Below are positions 1 through 8,170 of a stretch of DNA of 64,000 nt, piece after piece (position 1 is the stretch's first letter; each line of letters starts with the position of its first letter). The notes beneath the pieces are model-generated. The model was given only the letters and a program-made list of their open reading frames with translations, did not search any database and was not told the DNA's origin. The position numbers were made by a program, and so were the translations under genes. Origin of the DNA: a virus; the IMG/VR virus record IMGVR_UViG_3300025809_000991, positions 86,962 through 150,961 of that record. One strand, given 5' to 3'.

Positions 1-520
1 ATTTTTAAATATTACAACAAACGGTAGTGTATACCCAGATGAAAAAGTTATACAACAATTAAAATACTTTCCAAACAGTGTTATATCATTTAGTTTAGAT
101 GGCACTCATGAGCTAGCAGAGACCACCAGGTTTGGAATAAGTTGGAATACAATTGACAGTAACATTCGACGTTTTGCTGAAACCGACATTAATCTTTACG
201 CCAGTTGTACAGTAAGTATACTTAATTTTAATAAGTTATGGACATTACAAGATTATCTTAAACGTTACAATATAAAAGTTTCGTTTAGTGAATTAACGTT
301 TCCAAAACATTTAAGTATATATCAATTACCATTATCAGTTAGAGAACAATTTGTAACTGGTAACACGGAGTTAGACCGCATACTAACAGCAGACATTACG
401 ATTGATAATCAGTTAACCACAACTCGTGATTATATTAATATTATGGATCGACATCAAAAAACAGATTTTACTAGTGTAAATAAACAAGCATGGGAGATAA
501 TAAATGCTAATATCAGGTAA
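1..520 (+). CDS. Radical SAM protein, C-terminal part (cut by window edge)
   Basis: This is the last 172 residues of a reading frame open from base 2 to the TAA at 518-520; the start lies outside the window. Early in the visible part are TTNGS and ISFSLDGTHE, the typical strand motifs of the radical SAM TIM barrel (substrate/SAM side, after the missing CxxxCxxC). It then runs into a long tail with little similarity that I recognise. The 17-base overlap with the next gene suggests one operon. The radical SAM family call is fairly safe; the substrate is unknown. Confidence 0.65.
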   Translation, partial: FLNITTNGSVYPDEKVIQQLKYFPNSVISFSLDGTHELAETTRFGISWNTIDSNIRRFAETDINLYASCTVSILNFNKLWTLQDYLKRYNIKVSFSELTFPKHLSIYQLPLSVREQFVTGNTELDRILTADITIDNQLTTTRDYINIMDRHQKTDFTSVNKQAWEIINANIR

Positions 521-1061
521 TCCTACACAAGGGATAGCGCAATCGTTATCCCAGTTATATCCAGATGCCACTTTTATGAGTAGAAGTACCGGACATGACT
601 TGGTAGAAAGATCAGGAAGAGACGCATTTGCCGCTGAAGCACTCAATCATGATGTTATTATAGTTAACAGCGCACTATGGCAGTTTCAACAAACTGTGCT
701 ACTAGATACAGTGTACAAGAGCCTAAAGGATGCCAAGAAACTAGCACATATAGTAGTCATTGGTAGTACCACGGACCGTGTTAAGAACGGCAAGGCCTGG
801 TTATACAACGCTGAAAAGAAAGCACTACGTGATTACAGTAATACACTTAGCATTGGAGGTGTATGGAGTCGTATGCCCAAAGTAAGCTACATTAGTTTTG
901 GTACACTTAGTAATAATGAACATAAACACCCTGATAGACGATGTATGGCGATTGATACAGCCGCAGATTACATTAAATGGATAATAGATCAACCAGCACA
1001 TATTAATATAAATGAATTAAGTGTTGACCCTGTACAGGATGCCTATTGGTATGCCCTTTAG
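504..1061 (+). CDS. Short-chain dehydrogenase-like Rossmann protein
   Basis: A 185-residue protein that begins directly with a beta strand and a glycine loop (MLISGNPTQGIAQSL), as NAD(P)-binding short-chain dehydrogenases do. VVIGST near residue 88 and a Tyr-Asn-x-x-Lys-Lys stretch (residues 102-107) recall the SDR strand 5 and the YxxxK catalytic pair. It is shorter than a usual SDR (about 250) and may be a trimmed reductase. It sits between two radical SAM genes, overlapping both, so a reductive step in the same pathway is a reasonable inference. The substrate is unknown. Confidence 0.55.
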   Translation: MLISGNPTQGIAQSLSQLYPDATFMSRSTGHDLVERSGRDAFAAEALNHDVIIVNSALWQFQQTVLLDTVYKSLKDAKKLAHIVVIGSTTDRVKNGKAWLYNAEKKALRDYSNTLSIGGVWSRMPKVSYISFGTLSNNEHKHPDRRCMAIDTAADYIKWIIDQPAHININELSVDPVQDAYWYAL

Positions 1062-1725
1062 TAAAGATATTAGCTATTTACATTTTGGTCTGACAAGTAA
1101 ATGCACTCTGTCTTGTCCAGAGTGTGTACGTACAATGAGCAATCCTACGATTAATACATTATGGCGTGATATTAAAGAGCAACGACAAATTGATTGGCAT
1201 CAATATCGTGGAGTTATTAAAGATTTATCATACCAATCAATACTATTTTGTGGTAATTGGGGAGATCCAATATACTATCCTGATCTAATAGAGTTTATCG
1301 CTTATATTAAAACTGTTACTGATGTGCCTATCTATATTCATACAAACGGAAGTTACAAAGATGCTGACTTTTGGCGTCAGTTAGGAGCAGTACTACAACC
1401 ACTGGACCAAATATTGTTTAGTATTGACGGTCTATTAGAAGACGACCAGTATCGTGTTAATAACGATGCTCGGAGCAGACAGTTGGGAGTTCAGACACTT
1501 GTCAGTATGCCACCTAAAACAAGACCATTAGTAGTACAAAAACTTTTAGTATTCAGTTATAACGAAAACAACATTCTTAAAATTATTGACCAAAGTAGAC
1601 AACTAGGCTTTGATGTAATTAGAGTAAAATATCCTATTGTTGAAGAAAATCCACATCTAGAACCATCATATCGTGGCACAGATTTTGAGGTGTTGTTTAC
1701 AGAGAAAGGTGGACATCGTGAGTAA
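1039..1725 (+). CDS. Radical SAM enzyme core
   Basis: The iron-sulfur motif is clear near the N-terminus: CTLSCPEC fits CxxxCxxC, preceded by LHFGLTSKC. GNWGDPI (the GGEP-like SAM loop), YIHTNGS and ILFSIDGL follow in radical SAM order. I chose ATG 1039 over upstream GTG 1021 because the frame overlaps the previous gene; ATG 1051 is also possible. The protein stops right after the barrel and its SPASM-like auxiliary domain is coded by the next, overlapping frame. This looks like a SPASM-type peptide- or small-molecule-modifying enzyme; the substrate is unknown. Confidence 0.75.
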   Translation: MPIGMPFSKDISYLHFGLTSKCTLSCPECVRTMSNPTINTLWRDIKEQRQIDWHQYRGVIKDLSYQSILFCGNWGDPIYYPDLIEFIAYIKTVTDVPIYIHTNGSYKDADFWRQLGAVLQPLDQILFSIDGLLEDDQYRVNNDARSRQLGVQTLVSMPPKTRPLVVQKLLVFSYNENNILKIIDQSRQLGFDVIRVKYPIVEENPHLEPSYRGTDFEVLFTEKGGHRE

Positions 1726-1996
1726 TATTGATCCAAAATGTCAAACGACTGACGTTAATTACCATATTGAAATAAACGGAATGTTTTTACCATGCTGTTG
1801 GCTAGCCACACATCGTGAAAGTATTGATTATCTACGTGAAAAATTAGGCGATGATTATGACCTTTTGTTTTTGACAAATAACAATCCTTATAGTATAATG
1901 GACTTATGGGAAAAATATATTGAAGACAGTTGGTCAACAACTAGTCCTGTTCCTATATGTACAATGCAGTGTTCCAGAAAGACATTAAATGACTGA
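1718..1996 (+). CDS. Stand-alone SPASM-like domain protein
   Basis: A 92-residue protein with an auxiliary-cluster pattern: a Cys at residue 8, then INGMFLPCCW, and a final CTMQC. This layout (C...G.xxPCC...C.xxC) is that of SPASM domains, which normally lie at the C-terminus of radical SAM enzymes. The start is GTG 1718, preceded by AAAGGTGG, and it overlaps the stop of the radical SAM core by 8 bases in another frame. Either the enzyme is genuinely split into two subunits, or a frameshift separates what was one gene. Confidence 0.6.
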   Translation: MSNIDPKCQTTDVNYHIEINGMFLPCCWLATHRESIDYLREKLGDDYDLLFLTNNNPYSIMDLWEKYIEDSWSTTSPVPICTMQCSRKTLND

Positions 1997-3101
1997 CGAT
2001 TTAAAATGGAGTGAATATGACTTTACTAAAATACCCTTTGACGACCTTGTTAGTGTTGGTCAGCGTACTCTGCTGTATCGTGACTTATTTACTGTCAGTT
2101 GGCTACTTGGTAGATTTTGTAATTACAGATGTAGTTACTGTTGGCCTTACGCACGTTCAGATAGAAAAGATCATAGACCAACAGAGCTATGTCTTAGCAC
2201 AATTGATGAGATAAAGAGACAAGCACGTGGCAATGGTTTTAATAGCTTTCATTTTAGTCTGTCTGGCGGTGAGCCTACTTTTCATCCAGGATATCTGGAT
2301 ATTTTGCGTCATTTGGCTGATGATGTTACTAACACTAATTATACCTCTGTGCATATGACATCAAACTGTAGTCGCAATATGCGATGGTTCGAAGACTATG
2401 TAGAACGGGTAAAACCTTTCCATAGAGCTAGTATAACCGCTAGTTTACACACAGAACACTTAAATACACTTGACAAGCTACAAGAGTTTGCAGACAAGCT
2501 CATATTATGTCAGGAGCATGATGTACAGGTTACCATCAATATGGTTATGGTTCCGGAATGGTTCGAAAGGGATTGGGAAAATGCCTTGTTCTTCCACGAG
2601 CAAGGAATCAACGTCACACTCAAGCCACAAAGCGATCCAACGGCGTCAAGAGTCGTGGAAGGTTATACGGACGAGATGTTACAGCGATTGTGGAACGGCA
2701 TGCCGCAAATGGCGTATACTGAGGAAAAACGCAAGTGGGCAGATCGTCCAAGGCCTAGTTTCGAACTGCCGCCGTATACAATAGGTGATAATGATAAAAG
2801 TGTGCCCTGGCACATGCAGATTGAATTTAAAGATTCAACTGGCAAAAAATGGTACATGGATCAAGCAGAACGTTTTAATGCATTTAATTTTAATAAGTTT
2901 AAAGGCTGGAGTTGTAATGCTGGCTATCAAGGTATTATTATACGTGAACCAGATGGCAGTGTAAAGCGTAGTTATAGCTGTGCTGATGTACCATTGGGTA
3001 ATATTGAAACAGGATTTAAACTGTTTGATAAGCCCATGCCTTGTATTAGCGATAATTGTGTAAGCAGTGCTGATAGCAAAATTCCCAAACGTAAACTATA
3101 A
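1989..3101 (+). CDS. Radical SAM enzyme with C-terminal Cys region
   Basis: A 370-residue protein. CNYRCSYC near residues 44-51 is a textbook CxxxCxxC cluster motif, followed by SLSGGEPTFHPG (SAM-binding GGEP) and HMTSNCS. Cysteines near the C-terminus (GWSCNAG, YSCADV, MPCISDNC) suggest an auxiliary twitch or SPASM-like cluster. It overlaps the preceding SPASM-like gene by 8 bases and ends on a late promoter that serves the next gene. This is the third radical SAM protein in 3 kb; the reaction is unknown. Confidence 0.8.
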   Translation: MTDDLKWSEYDFTKIPFDDLVSVGQRTLLYRDLFTVSWLLGRFCNYRCSYCWPYARSDRKDHRPTELCLSTIDEIKRQARGNGFNSFHFSLSGGEPTFHPGYLDILRHLADDVTNTNYTSVHMTSNCSRNMRWFEDYVERVKPFHRASITASLHTEHLNTLDKLQEFADKLILCQEHDVQVTINMVMVPEWFERDWENALFFHEQGINVTLKPQSDPTASRVVEGYTDEMLQRLWNGMPQMAYTEEKRKWADRPRPSFELPPYTIGDNDKSVPWHMQIEFKDSTGKKWYMDQAERFNAFNFNKFKGWSCNAGYQGIIIREPDGSVKRSYSCADVPLGNIETGFKLFDKPMPCISDNCVSSADSKIPKRKL

Positions 3102-3104
3102 ATA
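3097..3104 (+). promoter_or_regulatory. T4-type late promoter TATAAATA
   Basis: TATAAATA overlaps the stop of the radical SAM gene and lies 23 bases before the ATG of the nitroreductase, with an AGGAGA ribosome-binding site in between. It matches the late promoter of T4-like phages and shows that this island is wired into phage late transcription. Confidence 0.65.
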
Positions 3105-3127
3105 TAATATATATAGGAGAATTTAGT

Positions 3128-3745
3128 ATGGAATTAACTGAATCAAGCATTAAAAAAGCTGTAATTAGATCGCAACATTGCCAACGTAATTGGAATTTAG
3201 AAAAAGAAATCCCACAAGAGGATTTACAAACAATGGTGCATGCTATTACAAATTGTCCTAGTAAGCAAAACGCCGCCTTCTATAATGTATATACTATTAC
3301 TGACAGAGACACAATTGAGCGTATCCATGAGAAAACTGAAGGGTTCTATCATAGAGATGAAGAGAAAATGGTTAGCAATAGTCAAACCCTTGCTAATGTA
3401 TTATTTGTGTTCACTAACAATACAGAAAAAAGTAATAGATTAAATAAAAAACGTGACAGTTATGGCGACAATGAAGCCAGTGTTGGTAGAGATTTACATA
3501 TGGCAACTGGCATTGCGGCAGGATATTTAAATTTAACCTCAAGTCTAATGGGGTATAACACAGGGTGTTGTGCATGTTTTGAAGGCGACGAGATACAAGA
3601 AATATTAAATACTGAAGACGAGATTGTATTGCTTATGGGTGTTGGTCATAAAGGCGACATTCCTAGAAGAATACACCACGCAGATAATAGTTTAACATTC
3701 CCTGCAATCCCAAAAGAAGATATAGCGGTAACTTATATAACATAA
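3128..3745 (+). CDS. Nitroreductase-family flavoprotein
   Basis: A 205-residue protein of the size of FMN-dependent nitroreductases. The N-terminal half has a RSQHCQRNW segment and a PSKQNAAFY stretch in the position of the family's FMN-contacting P(S)SxxN..P region. The C-terminal half has GIAAGYLNL...MGYNTGCCACF and LLMGVGHKG, matching the family's helix before the dimer interface and its final GxG strand. The usual role is NAD(P)H-dependent reduction, or oxidation as in azoline oxidases of peptide natural products. It has its own late promoter and good ribosome-binding site, and lies one base before the next gene. Confidence 0.75.
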   Translation: MELTESSIKKAVIRSQHCQRNWNLEKEIPQEDLQTMVHAITNCPSKQNAAFYNVYTITDRDTIERIHEKTEGFYHRDEEKMVSNSQTLANVLFVFTNNTEKSNRLNKKRDSYGDNEASVGRDLHMATGIAAGYLNLTSSLMGYNTGCCACFEGDEIQEILNTEDEIVLLMGVGHKGDIPRRIHHADNSLTFPAIPKEDIAVTYIT

Positions 3746-3746
3746 T

Positions 3747-4427
3747 ATGACAAAAACTGAACAACAGTACTTGGAAATGCACACTGCACCCTTGATTCCA
3801 CTTGACATGAAAGCAAATATGACCTTGTTTTCAGAGTGTATGCGTGAATACCAACATGCGTTTAGAGCATGGGGTGTCAGACATTTAGAACATCAACGTT
3901 ATGGATTACCATTAGTAAATGCCAATGGGCAGTTACATAACAATCCAGAACCAGTTTGCTATCCGCTAGACCAGTGGAATGCACAGCTAGCAGATGCTGA
4001 CCGTGTTAGGGATCATAGCTTTCAAGTACCAACAGAAATACTTTCTCATCGAGCATTTGATTTTTTAGAGCCACTTAAAGATTGTATATTACGTAGTTGC
4101 ATACTAAAATGGATGGATAACAGTATGTTTTATCCTCATACTGATACCAAACTTCAAGGACGTATACTGCGACTATGGGGTACAGATAGACCAGATATGG
4201 TTAAGTTACGTTTTGATCGTAATAGTGCTAGAAGCAATCCCAGAGATGTAGACAACACTGTGTTTGATTTAGCCGCACCAGACTGTGAAATTGAAGCTGG
4301 GCGTATGTATTTAATTGACACAAACATTATACACGATGCGCATAGTTATGCCAACAATACATATCAATTCTTTCTTAGCTTTGACAGAGATAAAAGTTAC
4401 GAAACTATACAACAATTAAAATTATGA
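3747..4427 (+). CDS. Asp/Asn-hydroxylase-like double-stranded beta-helix oxygenase
   Basis: A 226-residue protein. The core shows FYPHTDTKLQGRILRLW, giving an HxD metal pair, and later NIIHDAHSYANN, which would supply the distal His. This His-Asp-His arrangement is that of Fe(II)/2-oxoglutarate oxygenases. The stop overlaps the next gene (ATGA). Three such oxygenases lie within this island and one just past it, so oxidative tailoring is a theme. The exact substrate is unknown and the 2-oxoglutarate dependence is inferred from the fold. Confidence 0.6.
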   Translation: MTKTEQQYLEMHTAPLIPLDMKANMTLFSECMREYQHAFRAWGVRHLEHQRYGLPLVNANGQLHNNPEPVCYPLDQWNAQLADADRVRDHSFQVPTEILSHRAFDFLEPLKDCILRSCILKWMDNSMFYPHTDTKLQGRILRLWGTDRPDMVKLRFDRNSARSNPRDVDNTVFDLAAPDCEIEAGRMYLIDTNIIHDAHSYANNTYQFFLSFDRDKSYETIQQLKL

Positions 4428-5008
4428 AATATTTCACACCACTAGATTTACCGCAATATGATTTACTCAGTTGTATGAACGAGTTATTACAACAAGAAAA
4501 AATTGACTGGGGTACACACAGACAAATTTGTATTAATACTACACCTGATCAGCCCGACAACTATCATCATGGAGATGCTAGTTTAAAATATGATTGGAAT
4601 AATACAATTGATAAAGCAGATAAAGACGGTAATATAACACACTTTACTGTACCATTGCGAGATAAACATTTAAGAGAAAAGCACTTTACTCAGTTATGTA
4701 CGGTATTTGAAAATACTATATTTGCTAAAGTATACCAACAGTTAAGCAGTCAGTATACACTTGGTAGAGTTAGATTAATGACTAGTCTTCCTAAAACATG
4801 TTTAACTTGGCATCAAGATAGTACTAATAGAATACACTACCCACTAGTTACTGATCCAGGATGTCAAATGGTAATTGAAGATGAAGTTTTGCACATGCCA
4901 GAAAATACTTGGTGGTTAACACAAACTGAGCATCATAAACACACAGCATTTAATGCTAGTACAGACAATAGAATTCACTTAGTGGCGGTGGTTAGAAATG
5001 CTGTCTAA
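4424..5008 (+). CDS. Aspartyl/asparaginyl beta-hydroxylase-like oxygenase
   Basis: A 194-residue protein. TWHQDSTNRIHYPLVTD carries HxD plus an RIHxPL strand and ENTWWL..TEHHKHTAFNAS..NRIHLV carries the second His and the Arg that binds 2-oxoglutarate. This is a close match to the pattern of aspartyl/asparaginyl beta-hydroxylases. It is translationally coupled to its neighbours on both sides. It is the best motif match of the four oxygenases in the first 11.5 kb. Confidence 0.7.
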   Translation: MKYFTPLDLPQYDLLSCMNELLQQEKIDWGTHRQICINTTPDQPDNYHHGDASLKYDWNNTIDKADKDGNITHFTVPLRDKHLREKHFTQLCTVFENTIFAKVYQQLSSQYTLGRVRLMTSLPKTCLTWHQDSTNRIHYPLVTDPGCQMVIEDEVLHMPENTWWLTQTEHHKHTAFNASTDNRIHLVAVVRNAV

Positions 5009-5504
5009 ACGTATTGACAATCAACATATTGTACAAGTAGGCGAGTTTGTACGCCAATGTGAAAAACTTGGATACAACAATAACTCCAGTCTACAAAATA
5101 TGAAATGGGATTGGTGTTTGGAATCTGGTGCTTGGTTTGCCACATACATTGATGACGAAATTATAAGTTTAAGTGGTATACACCCTTTTGAAGATGGATA
5201 TAGAGCTTTATTTCGTGGTGCACAATTACGTTCACGTAACGTTGGACTAAACAGATACCACATGCAAAGTTACTGTTTTAGTACACAGTTGCCATTACAA
5301 TTAGAATACGCTCAAGATAAGCCTGTGTACATCACTACAAATATAGACAACGATGCCAGCGGTAAAATGGGAAGTGTTAATCGAACATTTTATCATTTAG
5401 CCAAATATGGTATTGTAGATTTTGTAAGAGCTGATGAAGTATTTTATACACAACAAAATATATGGAAATTAAATAATGAAAAATACAAAAATATTCGACT
5501 TTAA
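4998..5504 (+). CDS. GNAT-like protein of unknown function
   Basis: A 168-residue protein with alternating strands and helices (FATYIDDEIISLSGIH, then GYRALFRGAQLRSR) like an acyltransferase fold. Conserved-looking features are LPLQLEY, YITTN and a final WKLN. I recognise the general look from marine phage and SAR11 hypothetical proteins but cannot name a substrate. It overlaps both neighbours, so it belongs to the same operon. Confidence 0.5.
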   Translation: MLSKRIDNQHIVQVGEFVRQCEKLGYNNNSSLQNMKWDWCLESGAWFATYIDDEIISLSGIHPFEDGYRALFRGAQLRSRNVGLNRYHMQSYCFSTQLPLQLEYAQDKPVYITTNIDNDASGKMGSVNRTFYHLAKYGIVDFVRADEVFYTQQNIWKLNNEKYKNIRL

Positions 5505-5697
5505 ACATCTTAAAAAGGCTGGTGCCGGTTATTTTAAACACTTGACATTGGCTACATATTATAATATACTAGCATTAGGTGTGTTAGTAACAGGAATAAT
5601 TCACAGTTTTATACCGTGGCTATTTCCGTTTACCCCTTACTATCTAGCTAAGAGGATTGTAGATGGCACTGAACGAAACTTTAAAAAAGATAATTAA
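5476..5697 (+). CDS. Small one-helix membrane protein (DUF6356-like)
   Basis: A 73-residue protein with one strong hydrophobic segment (about residues 25-48) and an IHSFIPWLFPFTPYYLAK motif. The IHSxxP...T core recurs in the small membrane protein at 44576-44776, so the two look like distant relatives. It overlaps the oxygenase-side gene and the following ligase gene by about 30 bases each, as in a tightly packed operon. Confidence 0.6.
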   Translation: MKNTKIFDFKHLKKAGAGYFKHLTLATYYNILALGVLVTGIIHSFIPWLFPFTPYYLAKRIVDGTERNFKKDN

Positions 5698-6349
5698 TAC
5701 TGGTACGGCATTGCCAACCAGTGGTACTACTGGTGCGCCTAGACGTATATTTCAACCCCCACATAAACTACAAGCCGCTAATAGTGTAGCTAGACAAGTA
5801 CAAGATATTACTGTTAATAGTCGTATACTAACAGTGTGTACACTAACACATGCTGGCGGATTACTTGCGCAAACATTACCTGCCGTAGAAGTTGGTGCCC
5901 TGGTTGACATACAAAAGTTTAATCCTTATAGTTGGGTTAGACAAATTACAGATTATACACACAGTCATTTAACACCAGACATGGCTCGTGCTGTAATAAA
6001 AACTCGAGGATTTAGTAGTGTAAATTTGAGTGGCATAACTATTATGTGTGGTAGTGATAGAGTACACAGTCGTATTATTCAATCATTTATTGATCGTGGC
6101 GCCACGTTTATTGCTAATTGGGGTATGACAGAAGTAGGCCCAGTAGCAATTAATAGTACGTTTAATCCTGGTGACGTAGTCAGTTTAACTGAAAGTATAA
6201 TGGGCGAGCAAACACATTGTGATACAAAGATTGTAGACAATGAATTGCTAGTTAAAGGTGACATTTGTGTATATGACGATTGGTATCACACTGGTGACCT
6301 AGTAACATATAATAATGGAGTTTACTATTATCTCGGACGTATACAATAA
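5663..6349 (+). CDS. Minimal AMP-forming ligase (adenylation domain fragment)
   Basis: Only 228 residues, against about 500 for ANL-superfamily acyl-CoA synthetases. Core motifs are nevertheless present and in order: PTSGTTGAPR near residue 20 (ATP-binding A3), NWGMTEVGP near 152 (A5) and WYHTGDLV near 210 (A7). It ends at YLGRIQ, just where A8 and the C-terminal lid domain should begin. Missing parts are the first roughly 150 residues and the whole lid carrying the A10 lysine. Both edges overlap neighbouring genes, so this is a settled architecture rather than decay. It could activate a carboxylate for one of the cluster enzymes. Confidence 0.7.
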   Translation: MALNETLKKIINTGTALPTSGTTGAPRRIFQPPHKLQAANSVARQVQDITVNSRILTVCTLTHAGGLLAQTLPAVEVGALVDIQKFNPYSWVRQITDYTHSHLTPDMARAVIKTRGFSSVNLSGITIMCGSDRVHSRIIQSFIDRGATFIANWGMTEVGPVAINSTFNPGDVVSLTESIMGEQTHCDTKIVDNELLVKGDICVYDDWYHTGDLVTYNNGVYYYLGRIQ

Positions 6350-7052
6350 TCCAAACTTTGTTTTTGTAAGTTTTGAACCTGGTAGTAGAGGACACACTAT
6401 CGGGCGTGTCTTGTGCAGTTTACCAGAAGTGTATTGGTATAGTAATTCAGACAACGGTATTAATCCTTGGAACATATCGCACAAGTGTGATTGGATAATT
6501 CAACGTCGAGTAGCCCCCAAACATTTTGATAGGACTATGCCCAACGGAGAAGTATTGCCTCCAGTCTGGGATTATGTAAAAGATTTTGTTGATTGTGATA
6601 CATATTATCGTGACTTATTTCCAGCACAGTTTGAAAAAGCCCAAGGTCAACAATATCTAAACACACATCGGTTATTATACTGTACGCATAGTTTACCAGA
6701 AGAAATACTAACACAGTTTCCCAACAGTCGTGTAATTAATATTGTAGCAGATGCTGATGATATAGTAAATAGATATATGCACACAACGGCGCATTTTCCT
6801 GCCTATCTTAAACTTGAGTGGATGAATGGTAGCAAAACTAAATATGGAAAAATGCTATATCAATTAAGTAAACGTTGGGGATTGTTTTTTACAGTACAAG
6901 ATGTTTGGGAGCATTTAAACAGTGGAAGTTTTTATCAACATATAGAAACACAAATAAAAAATAATATGGCATTGAGGAATCAGACTAATAACAGCCGTGT
7001 ACTTAATGTTAGCTATAGAGAATACCGAAAGATGAAAGAGTTTATCGTATGA
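6315..7052 (+). CDS. Sulfotransferase-like P-loop protein 1
   Basis: A 245-residue protein with FVSFEPGSRGHTIGRVL near the N-terminus, in the position of the PAPS 5'-phosphosulfate loop of sulfotransferases. RVINIVADADDIVNRY sits where the 3'-phosphate site (strand, then RxP...S) is expected. It is the most divergent of three such proteins in this island. No ATG, GTG or TTG lies closer to the conserved region, so the start at 6315 is the only good choice. Function is inferred from fold-like motifs only. Confidence 0.45.
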   Translation: MEFTIISDVYNNPNFVFVSFEPGSRGHTIGRVLCSLPEVYWYSNSDNGINPWNISHKCDWIIQRRVAPKHFDRTMPNGEVLPPVWDYVKDFVDCDTYYRDLFPAQFEKAQGQQYLNTHRLLYCTHSLPEEILTQFPNSRVINIVADADDIVNRYMHTTAHFPAYLKLEWMNGSKTKYGKMLYQLSKRWGLFFTVQDVWEHLNSGSFYQHIETQIKNNMALRNQTNNSRVLNVSYREYRKMKEFIV

Positions 7053-7465
7053 AATATAAATTTTTAGACTTGCCTGCTGTGCCAGAGCATTTAATATTAC
7101 CAGTTGAACAAGTATTAGAACTTGAAAATATATTTGGCGGACGTAGCCCTAATTACACTATACACGAATGTCAAGCGGAATTGGCGGACTATCTTCAAGA
7201 ACAGTTTCCTGAATATACAAAGTTTCGTTATCAAACACTAGTACATGGTGTACCTGTACACAAAGACAGAGGACGAACGACAGCGTTAAACTATATTATT
7301 GACCCAGGCGGCGCTAATGTACACACTATTTGGTATGATGAAGATCAGGTAACCCCCACATGTGATGTTGTACTAGATAAACATCAGTGGCACATATTAG
7401 AAGTTGATTCATATCACACAGTTATGAACATAGAAGAAAGGCGCTTTGCGATTACAATAGCATGA
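7049..7465 (+). CDS. Small Fe(II)/2-oxoglutarate oxygenase-like protein
   Basis: A 138-residue protein, nearly all double-stranded beta-helix. VPVHKDRGRTTALNYII gives the HxD pair; WHILEVDSYHTVMNIEERRFAIT supplies the distal His and a following Arg. Both ends overlap neighbours by 4 bases. Its small size suggests a stripped-down oxygenase or a metal-binding relative without activity. Confidence 0.55.
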   Translation: MKYKFLDLPAVPEHLILPVEQVLELENIFGGRSPNYTIHECQAELADYLQEQFPEYTKFRYQTLVHGVPVHKDRGRTTALNYIIDPGGANVHTIWYDEDQVTPTCDVVLDKHQWHILEVDSYHTVMNIEERRFAITIA

Positions 7466-8169
7466 TAGATACAAATAAAATAATATTCTTTACTGGAGCA
7501 CCAGGAAGTAAATGGAGTGCCACTAGTGTATTACTAGCTAATACTCCAGTAATTGATATAAACATCAGTGACCGATCACCAGAGCGTGGGTATGATCATG
7601 GTCCAGAGTTTAATGGCGTTAAACACTTGGGCGCATATTTTGGTCCAGGATTTGAGTTTGGTGAATGGTTTCATGAACTACACACTGGAAAATATACACG
7701 TGAACAAGTGATTGCTGAAATAGAATTAGCTTATACAAATCATGACGGATATATTATAGTAAAGTGTCATCAGTTTGTTTACAGTTTAGATTGGATTGCT
7801 GAAACGTTTCCTGAAAGTAAAATTATGATTGTTATGCGACATCCAGAAGCATGTTGGGATGGTTGGCATGGAGTAGGTGGTATTAAAATTCCATATCCTG
7901 ATTATACTACGTTTTACAAAACAACTGAACAGGCAAAAGAGTTAATTAACCACGAGTGTATGTTAGCACGTAAATGGATTTATGAACGTGATTTAGCAGT
8001 ACACACTAGTACACCTAGACACTGGCGTGACGTTTGGAAGTTAGATGATACTGATGAAAATCGTCGGTACAGTCATAGTCTCATAGGATATCATCATAAA
8101 AATGATAATCCAACTGAACGATTGAGATATGATGTACAAATGAGTTACTATAATTTTGAGATGATCTAA
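7462..8169 (+). CDS. Sulfotransferase-like P-loop protein 2
   Basis: A 235-residue protein. IFFTGAPGSKWSATSVL is a phosphosulfate-loop-like P-loop, and ESKIMIVMRHPEACWDGWHGVGG matches the R-x-P...S-like 3'-phosphate site. It is clearly paralogous to the protein at 9905-10579: both share an AxxGPGxxxGxEF stretch, YPxYT and the V-GG-I-YP region. The real acceptor is unknown, and PAPS dependence is not proven by sequence. Confidence 0.6.
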   Translation: MIDTNKIIFFTGAPGSKWSATSVLLANTPVIDINISDRSPERGYDHGPEFNGVKHLGAYFGPGFEFGEWFHELHTGKYTREQVIAEIELAYTNHDGYIIVKCHQFVYSLDWIAETFPESKIMIVMRHPEACWDGWHGVGGIKIPYPDYTTFYKTTEQAKELINHECMLARKWIYERDLAVHTSTPRHWRDVWKLDDTDENRRYSHSLIGYHHKNDNPTERLRYDVQMSYYNFEMI

Positions 8170-8170
8170 A

